Assembly (NCBI GenBank): GCA_012034805.1
Contig: JAAUOP010000044.1
Coordinates: 1-33,667, forward strand
Direction: 5' to 3'
From: Synechococcales cyanobacterium CRU_2_2
GTDB taxonomy: Bacteria > Cyanobacteriota > Cyanobacteriia > PCC-9006 > JAAUQQ01
DNA length: 33,667 bases
The position numbers were made by a program, and so were the translations under genes. Below, piece after piece: positions 25,633 through 33,667 of the stretch. The notes below the pieces were generated by a model, which was not told the DNA's origin, did not search any database, and saw only the letters and a program-made list of their open reading frames with translations. The stretch's first letter is position 1. Each line of letters opens with the position of its first letter.

Positions 25633-26751
25633 TTATCCGCCAAAGGCAAAGGGCAAAGACAGCTTTAGGCCTGCGGTAATCAAAAGATTGACAAGGCCGA
25701 TCGGTAATAAAAACTTCCAACCGAGGTCAAGGAGTTGGTCAATACGAACACGGGGTAGAGTCCAGCGCAACAAAATCGCCAAGAAAACAAATAGGTAGGT
25801 TTTGAACAAGGTCATCAAAATACCCAAAGAGGCCGTGGCCACTTGAAGTGCAGCGTTGGTTTCTGGCACATTCAGCAGCGACGCCAGCCAGTCAATGGGA
25901 ACCGGGGACTCCCAGCCACCCAAGTAGAGCACCACGACCAGCAACCCCGACAACACGAGGTTGACGTAGGAGGCGATGTAAAAGAGCGCAAACTTGATGC
26001 CCGAGTACTCGGTTTGATAGCCCGCCACCAGTTCTTCCTCGGCTTCAGGCAAGTCAAAGGGCAAACGCTCGCATTCTGCAAGGGCCGCAATCCAAAAAAT
26101 CACAAACCCCACAGGCTGCCGCCAAATGTTCCACCCCAAAATGCCGTAGCCCGACTGCTGCTGCACAATGTCGATGGTACTGAGGGAGTTGGACATCATC
26201 ACGACGGCCAACACGGCCAAGGCCAAGGGGATTTCATAACTGATCGACTGGGCTGCGGCTCTTAGTCCACCGAGCAGTGCGTACTTGTTATTCGAGGCAT
26301 AGCCAGACATCAAGAGCCCGATAGGCTGGATGCTAGACAGTGAAATCCACAGGAAGACGCCCAGACCCACGTCGGTGATTAGTAGATTTTGGCCGAAGGG
26401 AACGATCAGGTAGGAGACGAAGACCGGCAAAATCACCAAAATCGGCCCCAGGGTAAACAGGACAGAGTCTGCCTTGCCGGGAACAATGTCTTCTTTGAAA
26501 ATCAACTTGAGACCATCCATGGCGGGCTGCAACGTTCCCATGGGGCCGACGTACTCGGGGCCGACACGCTGCTGCGCCCCGGCGGAAATCTTGCGCTCTA
26601 GCCACACGCACACTAGCAGACCGACCGTTGCGCCAATAATCATCAGCAGCATGGGCAAGGGCATCCAGAGGAGCTTAGCCAGTCCAGGGGACAGCCCCAG
26701 ATCGATAAGGGAACGGATGAAGGTTCCTTGGAGGTCAATTCCTGAATTCAT
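25633..26751 (-). CDS. ndhA: NAD(P)H-quinone oxidoreductase subunit 1
   Basis: NdhA (NuoH-like) of 372 residues with about eight membrane helices; it forms part of the quinone-binding site where the two arms of NDH-1 meet. Signatures include [20 protein letters not shown] and the acidic loop [20 protein letters not shown]. Start chosen at ATG 26749-26751 ([11 protein letters not shown]), as in homologues, rather than nine codons upstream. It is the first gene of ndhA-ndhI-ndhG-ndhE-nadK. Confidence 0.97.
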   Translation of the reverse strand: MNSGIDLQGTFIRSLIDLGLSPGLAKLLWMPLPMLLMIIGATVGLLVCVWLERKISAGAQQRVGPEYVGPMGTLQPAMDGLKLIFKEDIVPGKADSVLFTLGPILVILPVFVSYLIVPFGQNLLITDVGLGVFLWISLSSIQPIGLLMSGYASNNKYALLGGLRAAAQSISYEIPLALAVLAVVMMSNSLSTIDIVQQQSGYGILGWNIWRQPVGFVIFWIAALAECERLPFDLPEAEEELVAGYQTEYSGIKFALFYIASYVNLVLSGLLVVVLYLGGWESPVPIDWLASLLNVPETNAALQVATASLGILMTLFKTYLFVFLAILLRWTLPRVRIDQLLDLGWKFLLPIGLVNLLITAGLKLSLPFAFGG

Positions 26752-26824
26752 GGGGTACCGATTCTCGGGGAGCGACACGGGGCAGGTTCAAAACAGGCCT
26801 CAGGGGGTCAATAGTCTCGGTAGT

Positions 26825-26830
26825 AGTATA
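26825..26830 (-). promoter_or_regulatory. candidate -10 of the ndhA operon
   Basis: TATACT on the minus strand, 73 bases before the ndhA ATG, in the gap between gltA and ndhA. No good -35 is present at the right distance, which is common for regulated cyanobacterial promoters. Two short inverted repeats lie just upstream (near 26834-26845 and 26851-26875). Confidence 0.35.
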
Positions 26831-26980
26831 TCGCTCGAAGGCGAGAGCCTGCCTTAATTTCTACCGAAGGCAGTGCATAGAGAGAGCCTAGGGTGGATCC
26901 AGCTGGCGGGTTCCACGTGGCAGATCCGAAGGGAGGCTAGAGAAGGGTATGTTCCAGCTTTTGTCTGGGGGATAGTTCCC

Positions 26981-28171
26981 TTAAAGCTTTTTGCCGTTTG
27001 TCGCGGCGAAGGACGTAGCCCCGACCGTCAGCTTGCGTTCTTGAATGGAGTGGTAAGGGCAAGCATGTTCCCCGGTATAGATTTGGGTTGGGCGGAAGAT
27101 GCGGTTTTCGGCCAGTTGCTCTTTCCAATGGGCGAGCCAGCCACCGACGCGGGCGATCGCAAACACCGGCGTAAACAAGTCACTCGGAATCCCGAGACGA
27201 CGATAGACCAGACCCGAGTAAAAATCGACATTGGGATAAATACCTTTGCCACCGAGGCGTTCTTCGACGGCTTTTTCGACGGCTAGGGCAATTTGGTAGT
27301 AGCGATCGTCTCCATAATCTGCAAACAGCTGCTCGGCCAAGCCCTGCAAAATCACGGCTCGAGGGTCTTTGACCTTGTAGACTCGGTGGCCAAAACCCAT
27401 GATTTTCTGCTTGTTCTCGATACAGGCGTCGATGTAGGACTCGACTCGGTCAATGGAGCCAATGGCGTCTAGCATTTCGATCACCTCTTCGTTGGCTCCA
27501 CCGTGGAGTGGCCCTGCCAAGGTTCCCACGGCCGAGGCCACGACACCATAGGGATCAGTAAGCGTAGAAGCGGTGACACGCGCCGAAAAGGTCGAGGCAT
27601 TCATCGTGTGCTCGGCATGCAAAATCAAGCAGGTGTCAAAAATCTTGGCGGCCCTGGGATCAGGCTCGCGCTCGTTCATCATATAGAGAAAGTTTGCGGC
27701 GTAGTCCAGGTCGTCCCGAGGCTGGATTGGGTCATTGCCCTTGCGCATCATTTGGAAGGCGGCCACCATGGTTGGGATCTTGGCCAACAGCCGAACCACA
27801 GCTGCACGGATATACTCCGGGTCATCTAGCGCGCGACGGGAATAAAACAGACCCAGAGCCGCCGCACAGGACTGAAGCGCGTCCATGGGGTGGCCGCTTT
27901 CTGGAAAACACTTCATCATGTCTCGAATACGATACTTGAGTCTGCGGTGGTAGCGGATTTCGTACTCAAAGTCTTGGAGTTCTTCAAGAGACGGCAAATA
28001 GCCCCAGATCAGCAGAAAACAGGTTTCTAGGAATGTGCTCTGCTGGGCTAAGGATTCGATCGCAATCCCGCGATATTCGAGTATGCCTTGTAGCCCATCA
28101 ACGTGGCTGACCTGGGATAAAGCCGCAGGCACACCCGCCAGTCCTGGCTTGTAGTCCTCAATTGACGCCAT
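26981..28171 (-). CDS. gltA: citrate synthase
   Basis: Type II citrate synthase of 396 residues, condensing acetyl-CoA and oxaloacetate at the entry of the TCA branch that feeds 2-oxoglutarate to nitrogen assimilation. Active-site motifs: LHAEHTMNAS, the GPLHGGANEEV His, the GFGHRVYKVKDPRA His and the NVDFYSG Asp. The ATG at 28169-28171 has AGGA five bases upstream. The last ~15 residues (VGATSFAATNGKKL) extend beyond the usual end. ndhA starts about 230 bases downstream on the same strand, but that gap has its own candidate -10. Confidence 0.96.
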   Translation of the reverse strand: MASIEDYKPGLAGVPAALSQVSHVDGLQGILEYRGIAIESLAQQSTFLETCFLLIWGYLPSLEELQDFEYEIRYHRRLKYRIRDMMKCFPESGHPMDALQSCAAALGLFYSRRALDDPEYIRAAVVRLLAKIPTMVAAFQMMRKGNDPIQPRDDLDYAANFLYMMNEREPDPRAAKIFDTCLILHAEHTMNASTFSARVTASTLTDPYGVVASAVGTLAGPLHGGANEEVIEMLDAIGSIDRVESYIDACIENKQKIMGFGHRVYKVKDPRAVILQGLAEQLFADYGDDRYYQIALAVEKAVEERLGGKGIYPNVDFYSGLVYRRLGIPSDLFTPVFAIARVGGWLAHWKEQLAENRIFRPTQIYTGEHACPYHSIQERKLTVGATSFAATNGKKL

Positions 28172-28234
28172 AATTCCTGGAAGTCTCCTGATTAGGTGGC
28201 AAAATGCGCAGCCCGATGGCCCCGGAAGGTCATG

Positions 28235-28240
28235 ATTTTA
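28235..28240 (-). promoter_or_regulatory. candidate -10 of gltA
   Basis: TAAAAT on the minus strand, 63 bases before the ATG. A weak GTCAAG lies 16 bases upstream. I see no full NtcA site (GTA-N8-TAC) next to it. Confidence 0.3.
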
Positions 28241-28313
28241 TCCTGTTGCGGCTCACCTTGACTGAAGCCGACGCGACTGGATGGGCCGAGAACTCATCCG
28301 GCTCAGATCCGGC

Positions 28314-28919
28314 TCAGAGTAGATAGCGAGGTGGCGTCAACCAAAACAATTGGCTGCGGCCTAGGGGCGAGGGGGCGAGTAAAGATTCGCCAGGGTTTTC
28401 GCCAGAGCTTTCGCCAGAACCCTCAACGAAATGCTGGGGTAGACGCAAGCCGATGAGACCTGCCTTCTTGAGCGTGAGGCGATCGCCCCCTTCAACCCGC
28501 TCTCCCGACAAACCCGACGGACCAGGACGACTACCCCACAGGAGCTGGCTCGCCCATTCCCCCAAGTTAGGTTCATGGCCAACAATGGCGAGGGACGGGC
28601 TCCCCTGATTTTGCGCCTTCTGATCCTGTCGCCACTGGGCCAGCCATCCCAGCCAATCCTCCAGGCGACCCTCCGGGGCGAGGTCGTTACTCAGACCTAG
28701 GCGTGGGGAAAGACTGGCCTGGTGGAGAATCGCAGCGGTTTGCTGAGCCCGCACCAAGGGACTAGAAAGAATCAAATCGAACGTCAAGCCGAGTTGATGC
28801 AAGCGATGGGCGACGGCTTGGGTGCGCCGCTGTCCCTTGTCGGTCAGCGGTCTGGCCTCATCCTGCGCATAGAGACCGCGATCGACGGCGATGCCATGGC
28901 GGATCAAGAATAGGTTCAT
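28314..28919 (-). CDS. sixA: SixA-type histidine phosphatase
   Basis: Histidine-phosphatase (phosphoglycerate-mutase fold) protein of 201 residues. The catalytic RHG is at the start (LFLIRHGIAVDRG). SSPLVRAQQTAAIL holds the second arginine and VGHEPNLGEW the second histidine. In E. coli SixA removes phosphate from phospho-His proteins; the target here is unknown. The C-terminus has a Ser/Gly/Glu-rich insert (VEGSGESSGENPGESL) not typical of SixA. It is divergent from the DUF4388-like gene and on the same strand as gltA. Confidence 0.88.
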   Translation of the reverse strand: MNLFLIRHGIAVDRGLYAQDEARPLTDKGQRRTQAVAHRLHQLGLTFDLILSSPLVRAQQTAAILHQASLSPRLGLSNDLAPEGRLEDWLGWLAQWRQDQKAQNQGSPSLAIVGHEPNLGEWASQLLWGSRPGPSGLSGERVEGGDRLTLKKAGLIGLRLPQHFVEGSGESSGENPGESLLAPSPLGRSQLFWLTPPRYLL

Positions 28920-29010
28920 GGTGGGCTGAGGCTGGGAGATGGTTGATTAACAAACCCGCGAAGGTTTAAACCAACTTTTCAATACTTTCAGTGGGTTTAC
29001 GGACTCTTCA

Positions 29011-29040
29011 TTGGAACGACCCAATTCAACCTCGTACAAT
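29011..29040 (+). promoter_or_regulatory. promoter of the DUF4388-like gene
   Basis: TTGGAA (29011-29016), 18-base spacer, TACAAT (29035-29040), about 70 bases before ATG 29111. It lies in the divergent gap with sixA. Confidence 0.5.
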
Positions 29041-29110
29041 TCAGGATAACTCAGGATTTTCTGGTTAACTTCTGGTCAACGATTGGGTGCATTTGGGGAT
29101 TGACAGTGTC

Positions 29111-30156
29111 ATGGCTTTAACCGGGTATCTCTCGGACTTTTCGATCTCAGAACTTTTTAAGATGCTCGGGCAATCTCGCCGAACAGGAGTTTTGACAGTT
29201 TTGGCAGTTTTGGATCCAGATCGCCATGAACCCGCTGACGGGCCTGCTGCGGGTCGAGCTGAATCTGCCCAGGCTGAATCTGCCCAGGCTGAATCTGCCC
29301 AGACTGAATCTGCCCAGACTGAATCTGCCCAGACTGAATCTGCCCAGGCTGAATCTGATCAAACGGTCTCACACTCCCTAGCGATCAATGCCAGCTGCGC
29401 CAGTACACGTCGCGCGCGTCATCTGATTTGGTTTTATGAAGGTCGAGTCGTCGCCTATGTCAACCGTCAGGGAAAACGACAGTTTTCGGCGCTGGGCGAT
29501 CGCCTCCGTCAGTTACCCGAGCCCGGCGAGCGAGCCATCAAAAAATGCAGACGATTCGCCCGGAACATTTGCCCATGGGACAATGGCTGCAAACCCAGGG
29601 CCTACTCCAGACCACCCAGCTCCAATCGCTATTTCGAGAGGTCGTGATTCAGCCGATCTCCCAGCTCTGGTCTCTACCCCAGGGTATTTTTCGCTTTCAA
29701 TCCCAGGCACGCCTCCCCTTAGCCGAGATGACAGGGCTGAGCATTCCGGCATCAGCCCTGACTTTGGCAGGTTTTCGTAACCTTGAAAACTGGTCTCGGT
29801 GGGAGGATCAGCTACCGGATCCGAAGGCAACGCTGCTGAAACTCGGTGCGAGTTCCACGGCCCTACAGCTGACATCGCTCGAACTCGATGTTTGGCGAGA
29901 GGCCAACGGAGTCAGAGACTTGGTCACGATCGCCCGCAAACTCCAGCAGCCGCTGCACGAGGTTCAAAAAGTCAGCTTTCGTCTCCACCACGCTGGCTTG
30001 CTCGAACTTTTAGACACCGCCGCTTCCTTAACGGTGCCGGGTCGGCGGTCTTGGCTACCGCCGATTTTTTCCCAAGCTATCGGCCAAGTTGAAGCGCGAT
30101 CGCCGCTCGCTGAACCCCTGCTTCGGGTTCGGATCCCGTCACGGATAACGTTTTGA
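29111..30156 (+). CDS. DUF4388 (PATAN-like) protein, one-base frameshift
   Basis: The ATG at 29111 opens MALTGYLSDFSISELFKMLG and RRTGVLTVLAV, the start typical of the DUF4388/PATAN family found in cyanobacterial signalling proteins. An AESAQ/TESAQ repeat inserts at about residues 50-80, followed by LIWFYEGRVVAYVNRQG. The frame then fails at AIKKCRRF. Adding one A to the run of six at 29540-29545 gives AIKKMQTIRPEHLPMGQWL and 348 residues in all. The later part (QLQSLFREVVIQPISQLWSL, REANGVRDLVTIARKLQQPL) matches the layout of DUF4388 proteins. The C-terminal 27 codons overlap the end of the convergent DUF3352 gene, so the true 3' end may differ. Confidence 0.75.
29258..29347. repeat. tandem repeat, 15-bp unit x6
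   Basis: Six units of (G/A)CTGAATCTGCCCAG plus a partial seventh. It encodes the AESAQ/TESAQ insert of the DUF4388-like protein. Confidence 0.95.
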
Positions 30157-31792
30157 GAGTGCGCACCAGCGGCTGAGCCGTCAATTCTAGGACTTGGAGC
30201 AACGGCAGCTTTTGCTCCAGCACCACTTTGTTGTCCCGCCAGTTGACATACAAGTAGCCCTGGTGATCGGTGGGGAGGGGGGCGAGCGCCTGCTGAAAGC
30301 GCCTGGACTGAACTAAAGATTGACCCTGAAGCGTCTGCAACACCTGTTCCATGGCATCTAGAGACGTTGCAAATAACTCGTAGTGCTCGACCTGGGCATG
30401 GACACCGCGCACCAAAGCGCGAATGGCGCTAGCGGCAGAGGCCTGGTCGCCCTCGGGTTTGAGGCTGGTCCAAGCCGTGACGCTGCGATCGGCAAGGGTT
30501 AGACTGCCGATGCTGTAGCCTTGGCTGCGGGCAAGGGTATCCAGATTCTCGATTCCGGCTGCAGTTTTGGGATCCGTGCGATCGACGACAAAAATCCAAT
30601 CCACACCCTTGGGCCGATTCAGTTGGGCAATGGCGTACTCACCCGTGACCCAGGGGAAAATCGTTTGGGTAATGTCAATTTGCCATTGGTGCTGCAGCTG
30701 ATCCAGCGATCGATCCACCAGGGTATTGAGGGCAGGATAAGCAGCGAGTAGGGGCTGGGTCTTTTGCCACAGCTGGTCGAGGTGAGCGCTGGAGGCCACG
30801 GCGATGCTGTCGCTGGGCAGGTAGCGCAGGATCTGCTCGGGGTCGGTGGCCTGGTTTGGATCAGTCCCCTGATCGGGATCGAGGGCCGTGGACGGCTCAG
30901 TCCCACTCGCCAAGGCCGGATTGCTCAACAACAGAGTATCCGCCAACAATCCCCGGCGAGCAACCCCCAACCCCAAGGCCAGCGTATTGTAGCGAGACTG
31001 GGTTGAAACAGACTCGGTTGAAACAGACTCGGTTGAAACAGGCTGACTGACACGGCTGACGGCCAATCCCTGCTGCTCCAGCCAGTCTCCCAAGGCATCT
31101 AAGTTGGCATAGGCCACTCCAAAGCGCGATCGCGTCAGCAGCTTGAGACTGCGCTGGTAGTCCGTCGCGCTGGCGAGGTTAAGCTCGGGCACCTGAACAT
31201 TATTCACCGCATCCCGAATCACCTTCGGCGTGTTGGCAAAGAGAATATAGCGATCGCCCACCAAAGCCGTCGCGACCGTTGGGCGATCGCCATCCGCCCC
31301 ATGCCCATAGATCAGCTTGACACCGCTCACCTGCTGATAATGCAAATCAGTGCCATCCGCCGCCCGTTGTTGCCAATAAATCTGCAAAAACTCCCGAGCC
31401 CGCGTCGGATTCTTGGCCGCCAGCGCCAAGAGATAGCCCGGTTGCTGGCCATTGCTGGGATCGCGATCGAGATCTAGGGTCGTCACCGCCAGGGTCACCT
31501 CATCGCCCAGCCAGGGTTGAACGTCTCGTTTATAGTCCAGATGGGCCGAGTCGAGCAGCCCTTCCTCAAAGTTGGCTAGGTCGATCTGGGGGAGCTTGGC
31601 CAACCGACCAGGACTGACCAACAGCGACAGCGCTAGCGGTGATTGTCGAGGAATAAACGCCGCCGCCGTCGGGGGGCGATCCGTTCCCAAGGATCCAGGC
31701 CAAGACCAGGGGCCTTGGAGCGCAAACCAACTCCCGAGGCCAAGCAACAGCGCAGCAGCAACAATCAGCAGCGAACGGAGACGAGACGTCAT
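30077..31792 (-). CDS. DUF3352-family protein with N-terminal membrane anchor
   Basis: Protein of 571 residues of the DUF3352 type, which I know from cyanobacteria. ATG 31790-31792 gives MTSRLRSLLIVAAALLLGLGSWFAL, a signal anchor or signal peptide, so the bulk is periplasmic or lumenal. The body has family-like segments: AAFIPRQSPLALSLLVSP, YLLALAAKNPTRAREFLQ, FANTPKVIRDAVNN, SFLF-like YLPSDSIAVASSAHLDQL and WIFVVDRTDPK. A VSTES repeat and an Asp/Pro-rich DPDQGTDPNQATDPEQ insert break it near the middle. No function is known. Its 3' end overlaps the convergent gene by 80 bases. Confidence 0.85.
   Translation of the reverse strand: MTSRLRSLLIVAAALLLGLGSWFALQGPWSWPGSLGTDRPPTAAAFIPRQSPLALSLLVSPGRLAKLPQIDLANFEEGLLDSAHLDYKRDVQPWLGDEVTLAVTTLDLDRDPSNGQQPGYLLALAAKNPTRAREFLQIYWQQRAADGTDLHYQQVSGVKLIYGHGADGDRPTVATALVGDRYILFANTPKVIRDAVNNVQVPELNLASATDYQRSLKLLTRSRFGVAYANLDALGDWLEQQGLAVSRVSQPVSTESVSTESVSTQSRYNTLALGLGVARRGLLADTLLLSNPALASGTEPSTALDPDQGTDPNQATDPEQILRYLPSDSIAVASSAHLDQLWQKTQPLLAAYPALNTLVDRSLDQLQHQWQIDITQTIFPWVTGEYAIAQLNRPKGVDWIFVVDRTDPKTAAGIENLDTLARSQGYSIGSLTLADRSVTAWTSLKPEGDQASAASAIRALVRGVHAQVEHYELFATSLDAMEQVLQTLQGQSLVQSRRFQQALAPLPTDHQGYLYVNWRDNKVVLEQKLPLLQVLELTAQPLVRTLKTLSVTGSEPEAGVQRAAIALQLGR
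31002..31046. repeat. tandem repeat, 15-bp unit x3
   Basis: GTTGAAACAGACTCG twice perfectly and a third diverged copy. It encodes the VSTES repeat of the DUF3352 protein on the minus strand. Confidence 0.9.
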
Positions 31793-31824
31793 AGCAGCAT
31801 TGGGCTGAGGGGGCAAAACCCATC

Positions 31825-33453
31825 TTAAGGCGTTTCTTTGCCAAACTGTTTCGGGCCAAACTGTTTCGGGCCGGAAATTGGCACCTCGCTCAGCACCGCT
31901 GTCTCCCGGCGAGCCGTCGCTGCATCAACCGTTTTGACGGTCAGCACCTGGGGCGGTGTGGCATCCGGAGGATAGATCAAGTCCAGACGAACCACCCGAC
32001 GTTCACCCGGCTTGAGGTTGAGGAAAACCAGGGCTTTGCCCTGCTCGCCCCGGCGCTGTACCAAGTGAACATAGCGAGTTTGGAGCTGGTCGCGATCGTC
32101 GATATAGCGCAACCGCACCGTCCCTCGGAAAAACACCTTGTCGGAATCCCGGTTCAGAAAACTCAGTCCCCCCTCAGCTTGGTCTTTTTTGATCGGCGTT
32201 TGAATGGCAATCCCCACCGTTTTGGTCTGCTTATGGGGGTTGCCCAGGGGCAACAGCAAGTTGTACTCAATGCCATAGTTGCCATGGGCCGCATAGGCTG
32301 AGTCAGGGTAGCGAGCGAGCATGGGAGCGCTCTGGATCTGTCCGGTGCCCAGGGTGCCCTTGGGCAGCAGACTGAGGCCGTAGGAAAACTCGCTACCCTC
32401 TTCGGGAATGGTCAGATAGCTAGCTTCGGGGCCATCGGTGATGCGGGCACGCCAGTGGGAACCCTTGGCAACTCCAGACACGCGACTAAATACAATATCC
32501 TCGGGTGGCGTTCCCGGCGGACTGGCGGAGTGGTCGCGGGGCTGCACCAGATCACCGTTGCGGGCTAGGCCTTCCCAATCTGCCAAATTCGGCGTCCGTT
32601 CGCGACCGACTTCGTCGAGAGGTGCGCGCAAGGCCATATTGGCGACATAGACCGGGCCGCTGCTCCAGAGTCTGGCGATCGTCGATCGCCCGTTCGAAGA
32701 TGGCGTCACCTTGCCCACCGGAATCGGCAAGTTCATCAGCATATAACTCTGCTTGGGCGGAATCCGAATCGTCGCAGGCCAGAGCCCCTGGCGGCGTCCG
32801 CGCAAAATGTCTCCAGTGATCCGACTGCCAGGCCCCGAGTAGACTTGACCAATCGGGTCTTCGATGTAGGGAGCCAGGGGGATATACAGGGCATCGGGGC
32901 GTGTCATATAGGTGGAGGCCTGGAGCACTTCCACCCGAATCGCTTCGTTGCCGGGGTTGTGGAGGAGTGTGCCTTGGAACAGCGTGCGGGTTTCGGCGCT
33001 GGTTTTGGCCTGGGTGACGTGGTGGGTGAAGATATCGAACCGGCCTTCGAAGGGATAATTCAGGTGAGCTGCTGGCACACGTTTTTCCCTCGACGGAAAC
33101 GTCGAAAGCAAAATCCCTTCGCCGCGAATCACCTCGGGGTTGTTGCTGTTAAACACGGGCACGGCGTCGAGGGAGCCGGGCAGGGGACGGACGTCTTGGC
33201 GGCGCAGCACCTCTCCAGCATTTCGAACGGTGGAGGAGATTGCGTTGGGGTTTTCTAGAGCTTGGGCCAGACGGACAAAGGGAGCTGAGGCGATCGGCGC
33301 AACCACAGGAGAGGGACTGATGCTGGAGAAGGGTGGTGGAGAGACTTCCAACAACGGCTGCAAGGGCAACGGCTGCAAGGGCAACGGCTGCAAGGGCAAC
33401 GGCTGCAAGGGCAATGGCAGCAGGGACAGTAAGGAGAATAAGGGAAACATCAT
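31825..33453 (-). CDS. DUF3370-family secreted protein
   Basis: Protein of 542 residues resembling the cyanobacterial DUF3370 family. The ATG at 33451-33453 starts MMFPLFSLLSLLPLPLQ; the frame is open upstream to 33630 but that part lies in a repetitive, probably non-coding element. The N-terminus looks like a signal peptide whose hydrophobic core is followed by four PLPLQ-type repeats. The rest is β-rich (VRPLPGSLDAVPVFNSNNP, LLHNPGNEAIRVEVLQAST, NYGIEYNLLLPLGNP, NLKPGERRVVRLDLIYPPDATPP). The C-terminus ends with a GPKQF duplication. It ends 32 bases before the DUF3352 start on the same strand, so the two are likely one operon. Function unknown; export is the only inference. Confidence 0.85.
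   Translation of the reverse strand: MMFPLFSLLSLLPLPLQPLPLQPLPLQPLPLQPLLEVSPPPFSSISPSPVVAPIASAPFVRLAQALENPNAISSTVRNAGEVLRRQDVRPLPGSLDAVPVFNSNNPEVIRGEGILLSTFPSREKRVPAAHLNYPFEGRFDIFTHHVTQAKTSAETRTLFQGTLLHNPGNEAIRVEVLQASTYMTRPDALYIPLAPYIEDPIGQVYSGPGSRITGDILRGRRQGLWPATIRIPPKQSYMLMNLPIPVGKVTPSSNGRSTIARLWSSGPVYVANMALRAPLDEVGRERTPNLADWEGLARNGDLVQPRDHSASPPGTPPEDIVFSRVSGVAKGSHWRARITDGPEASYLTIPEEGSEFSYGLSLLPKGTLGTGQIQSAPMLARYPDSAYAAHGNYGIEYNLLLPLGNPHKQTKTVGIAIQTPIKKDQAEGGLSFLNRDSDKVFFRGTVRLRYIDDRDQLQTRYVHLVQRRGEQGKALVFLNLKPGERRVVRLDLIYPPDATPPQVLTVKTVDAATARRETAVLSEVPISGPKQFGPKQFGKETP
31841..31870. repeat. tandem repeat, 15-bp unit x2
   Basis: CCAAACTGTTTCGGG twice. It encodes the GPKQF duplication at the end of the DUF3370 protein on the minus strand. 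Confidence 0.9.
33356..33415. repeat. tandem repeat, 15-bp unit x4
   Basis: Four units of GGCTGCAAGGGCAAC (last with one change). It encodes the Pro-Leu-Gln repeat just after the hydrophobic core of the DUF3370 signal peptide on the minus strand. Confidence 0.95.
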
Positions 33454-33499
33454 GGCAACGCGGCAGCGACCTCTGAAACGGATGTGCTGAAACGGGTGT

Positions 33500-33640
33500 A
33501 ATAGATCTCTCTTGCACAAACCAAAACCCTCACTCAAAGTCCCTCTCCCCCGGTGGGAGAGACTTTGAAGTGACTCCCCTTCTCCCCTTTTGGGAGTAAG
33601 GGGCTGGGGATGAGCTGTTTTTTCATGCAAGAGGTCTAAT
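33500..33640. mobile_element. candidate MITE-like repeat
   Basis: About 140 bases bounded by imperfect inverted ends: AATAGATCTCTCTTGCA on the left and TGCAAGAGGTCTAAT on the right. Inside is a near-perfect dyad of TCAAAGT...CTCTCCC and GGGAGAGACTTTGA, followed by a CCCCTT/AAGGGG arrangement. Internal sequence of this CCCTCTCCC...GGGAGAG kind is common between genes in cyanobacteria. No transposase is present and I cannot define a target duplication, so mobility is inferred from structure only. It lies just upstream of the DUF3370 gene. Confidence 0.5.
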
Positions 33641-33667
33641 GGTGAATCAGTGGGGGTGAAGATAGCG

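Noticed and set aside
29111..29647. Two separate genes at the DUF4388 locus
   Set aside because: The second frame starts mid-domain without a ribosome site, and one added base joins both parts into one family-like protein.
33454..33630. N-terminal extension of the DUF3370 protein
   Set aside because: It runs through the MITE-like element and would place the signal peptide internally.

Overview
The window comes from a cyanobacterium. The NDH-1 genes ndhA, ndhI, ndhG and ndhE stand in the typical cyanobacterial order. The palindrome GCGATCGC (HIP1) occurs more than thirty times. Several gene products belong to families I know mainly or only from cyanobacteria (DUF3352, DUF3370, an FtsH4-like protease, an InrS-like CsoR protein, an RRM protein with a glycine-rich tail). 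The DNA is moderately GC-rich and I cannot name the species. I found no rRNA, tRNA, CRISPR array, phage or transposase gene.

Layout. 1-1374: RRM RNA-binding protein (cut by the window edge) and aquaporin AqpZ, both on the minus strand. 1756-6024: an FtsH-family protease facing a two-gene minus-strand unit, a double zinc-ribbon protein and an SPFH protein with a GYF_2 tail. 6204-9220: a divergent pair, a small protein resembling a subtilase propeptide and a subtilase with a P domain. 9308-10477: an ICMT-like membrane methyltransferase and a small secreted protein of unknown function. 10907-15290: a minus-strand cluster with a PPOX flavoprotein, a DegT/StrS aminotransferase, a pentapeptide-repeat protein with a LexA-like box in its promoter, and a STAS-sugar transferase fusion, suggesting surface-polysaccharide work. 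15603-22529: CsoR/InrS-type metal sensor, HtrA protease, VTT membrane protein, CysE, a 73-residue protein, a lipoprotein and a degenerate GAF/histidine-kinase protein. 22890-28919: ndhA-ndhI-ndhG-ndhE-nadK, preceded by gltA and sixA, a redox and central-carbon block. 29111-33453: a DUF4388-like protein, a DUF3352 protein and a DUF3370 protein.

Two window-wide patterns matter to any reader. First, six genes are each broken by exactly one missing base (ftsH, zinc-ribbon gene, SPFH gene, PPOX gene, nadK, DUF4388 gene), five of them clearly in or beside a homopolymer, and the truncated RRM gene may be a seventh. All become full-length after adding one base, so assembly error is likelier than gene decay; these are annotated as single genes. 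Second, the region is full of short perfect tandem repeats, most often with a 15-bp unit, inside genes and between them.
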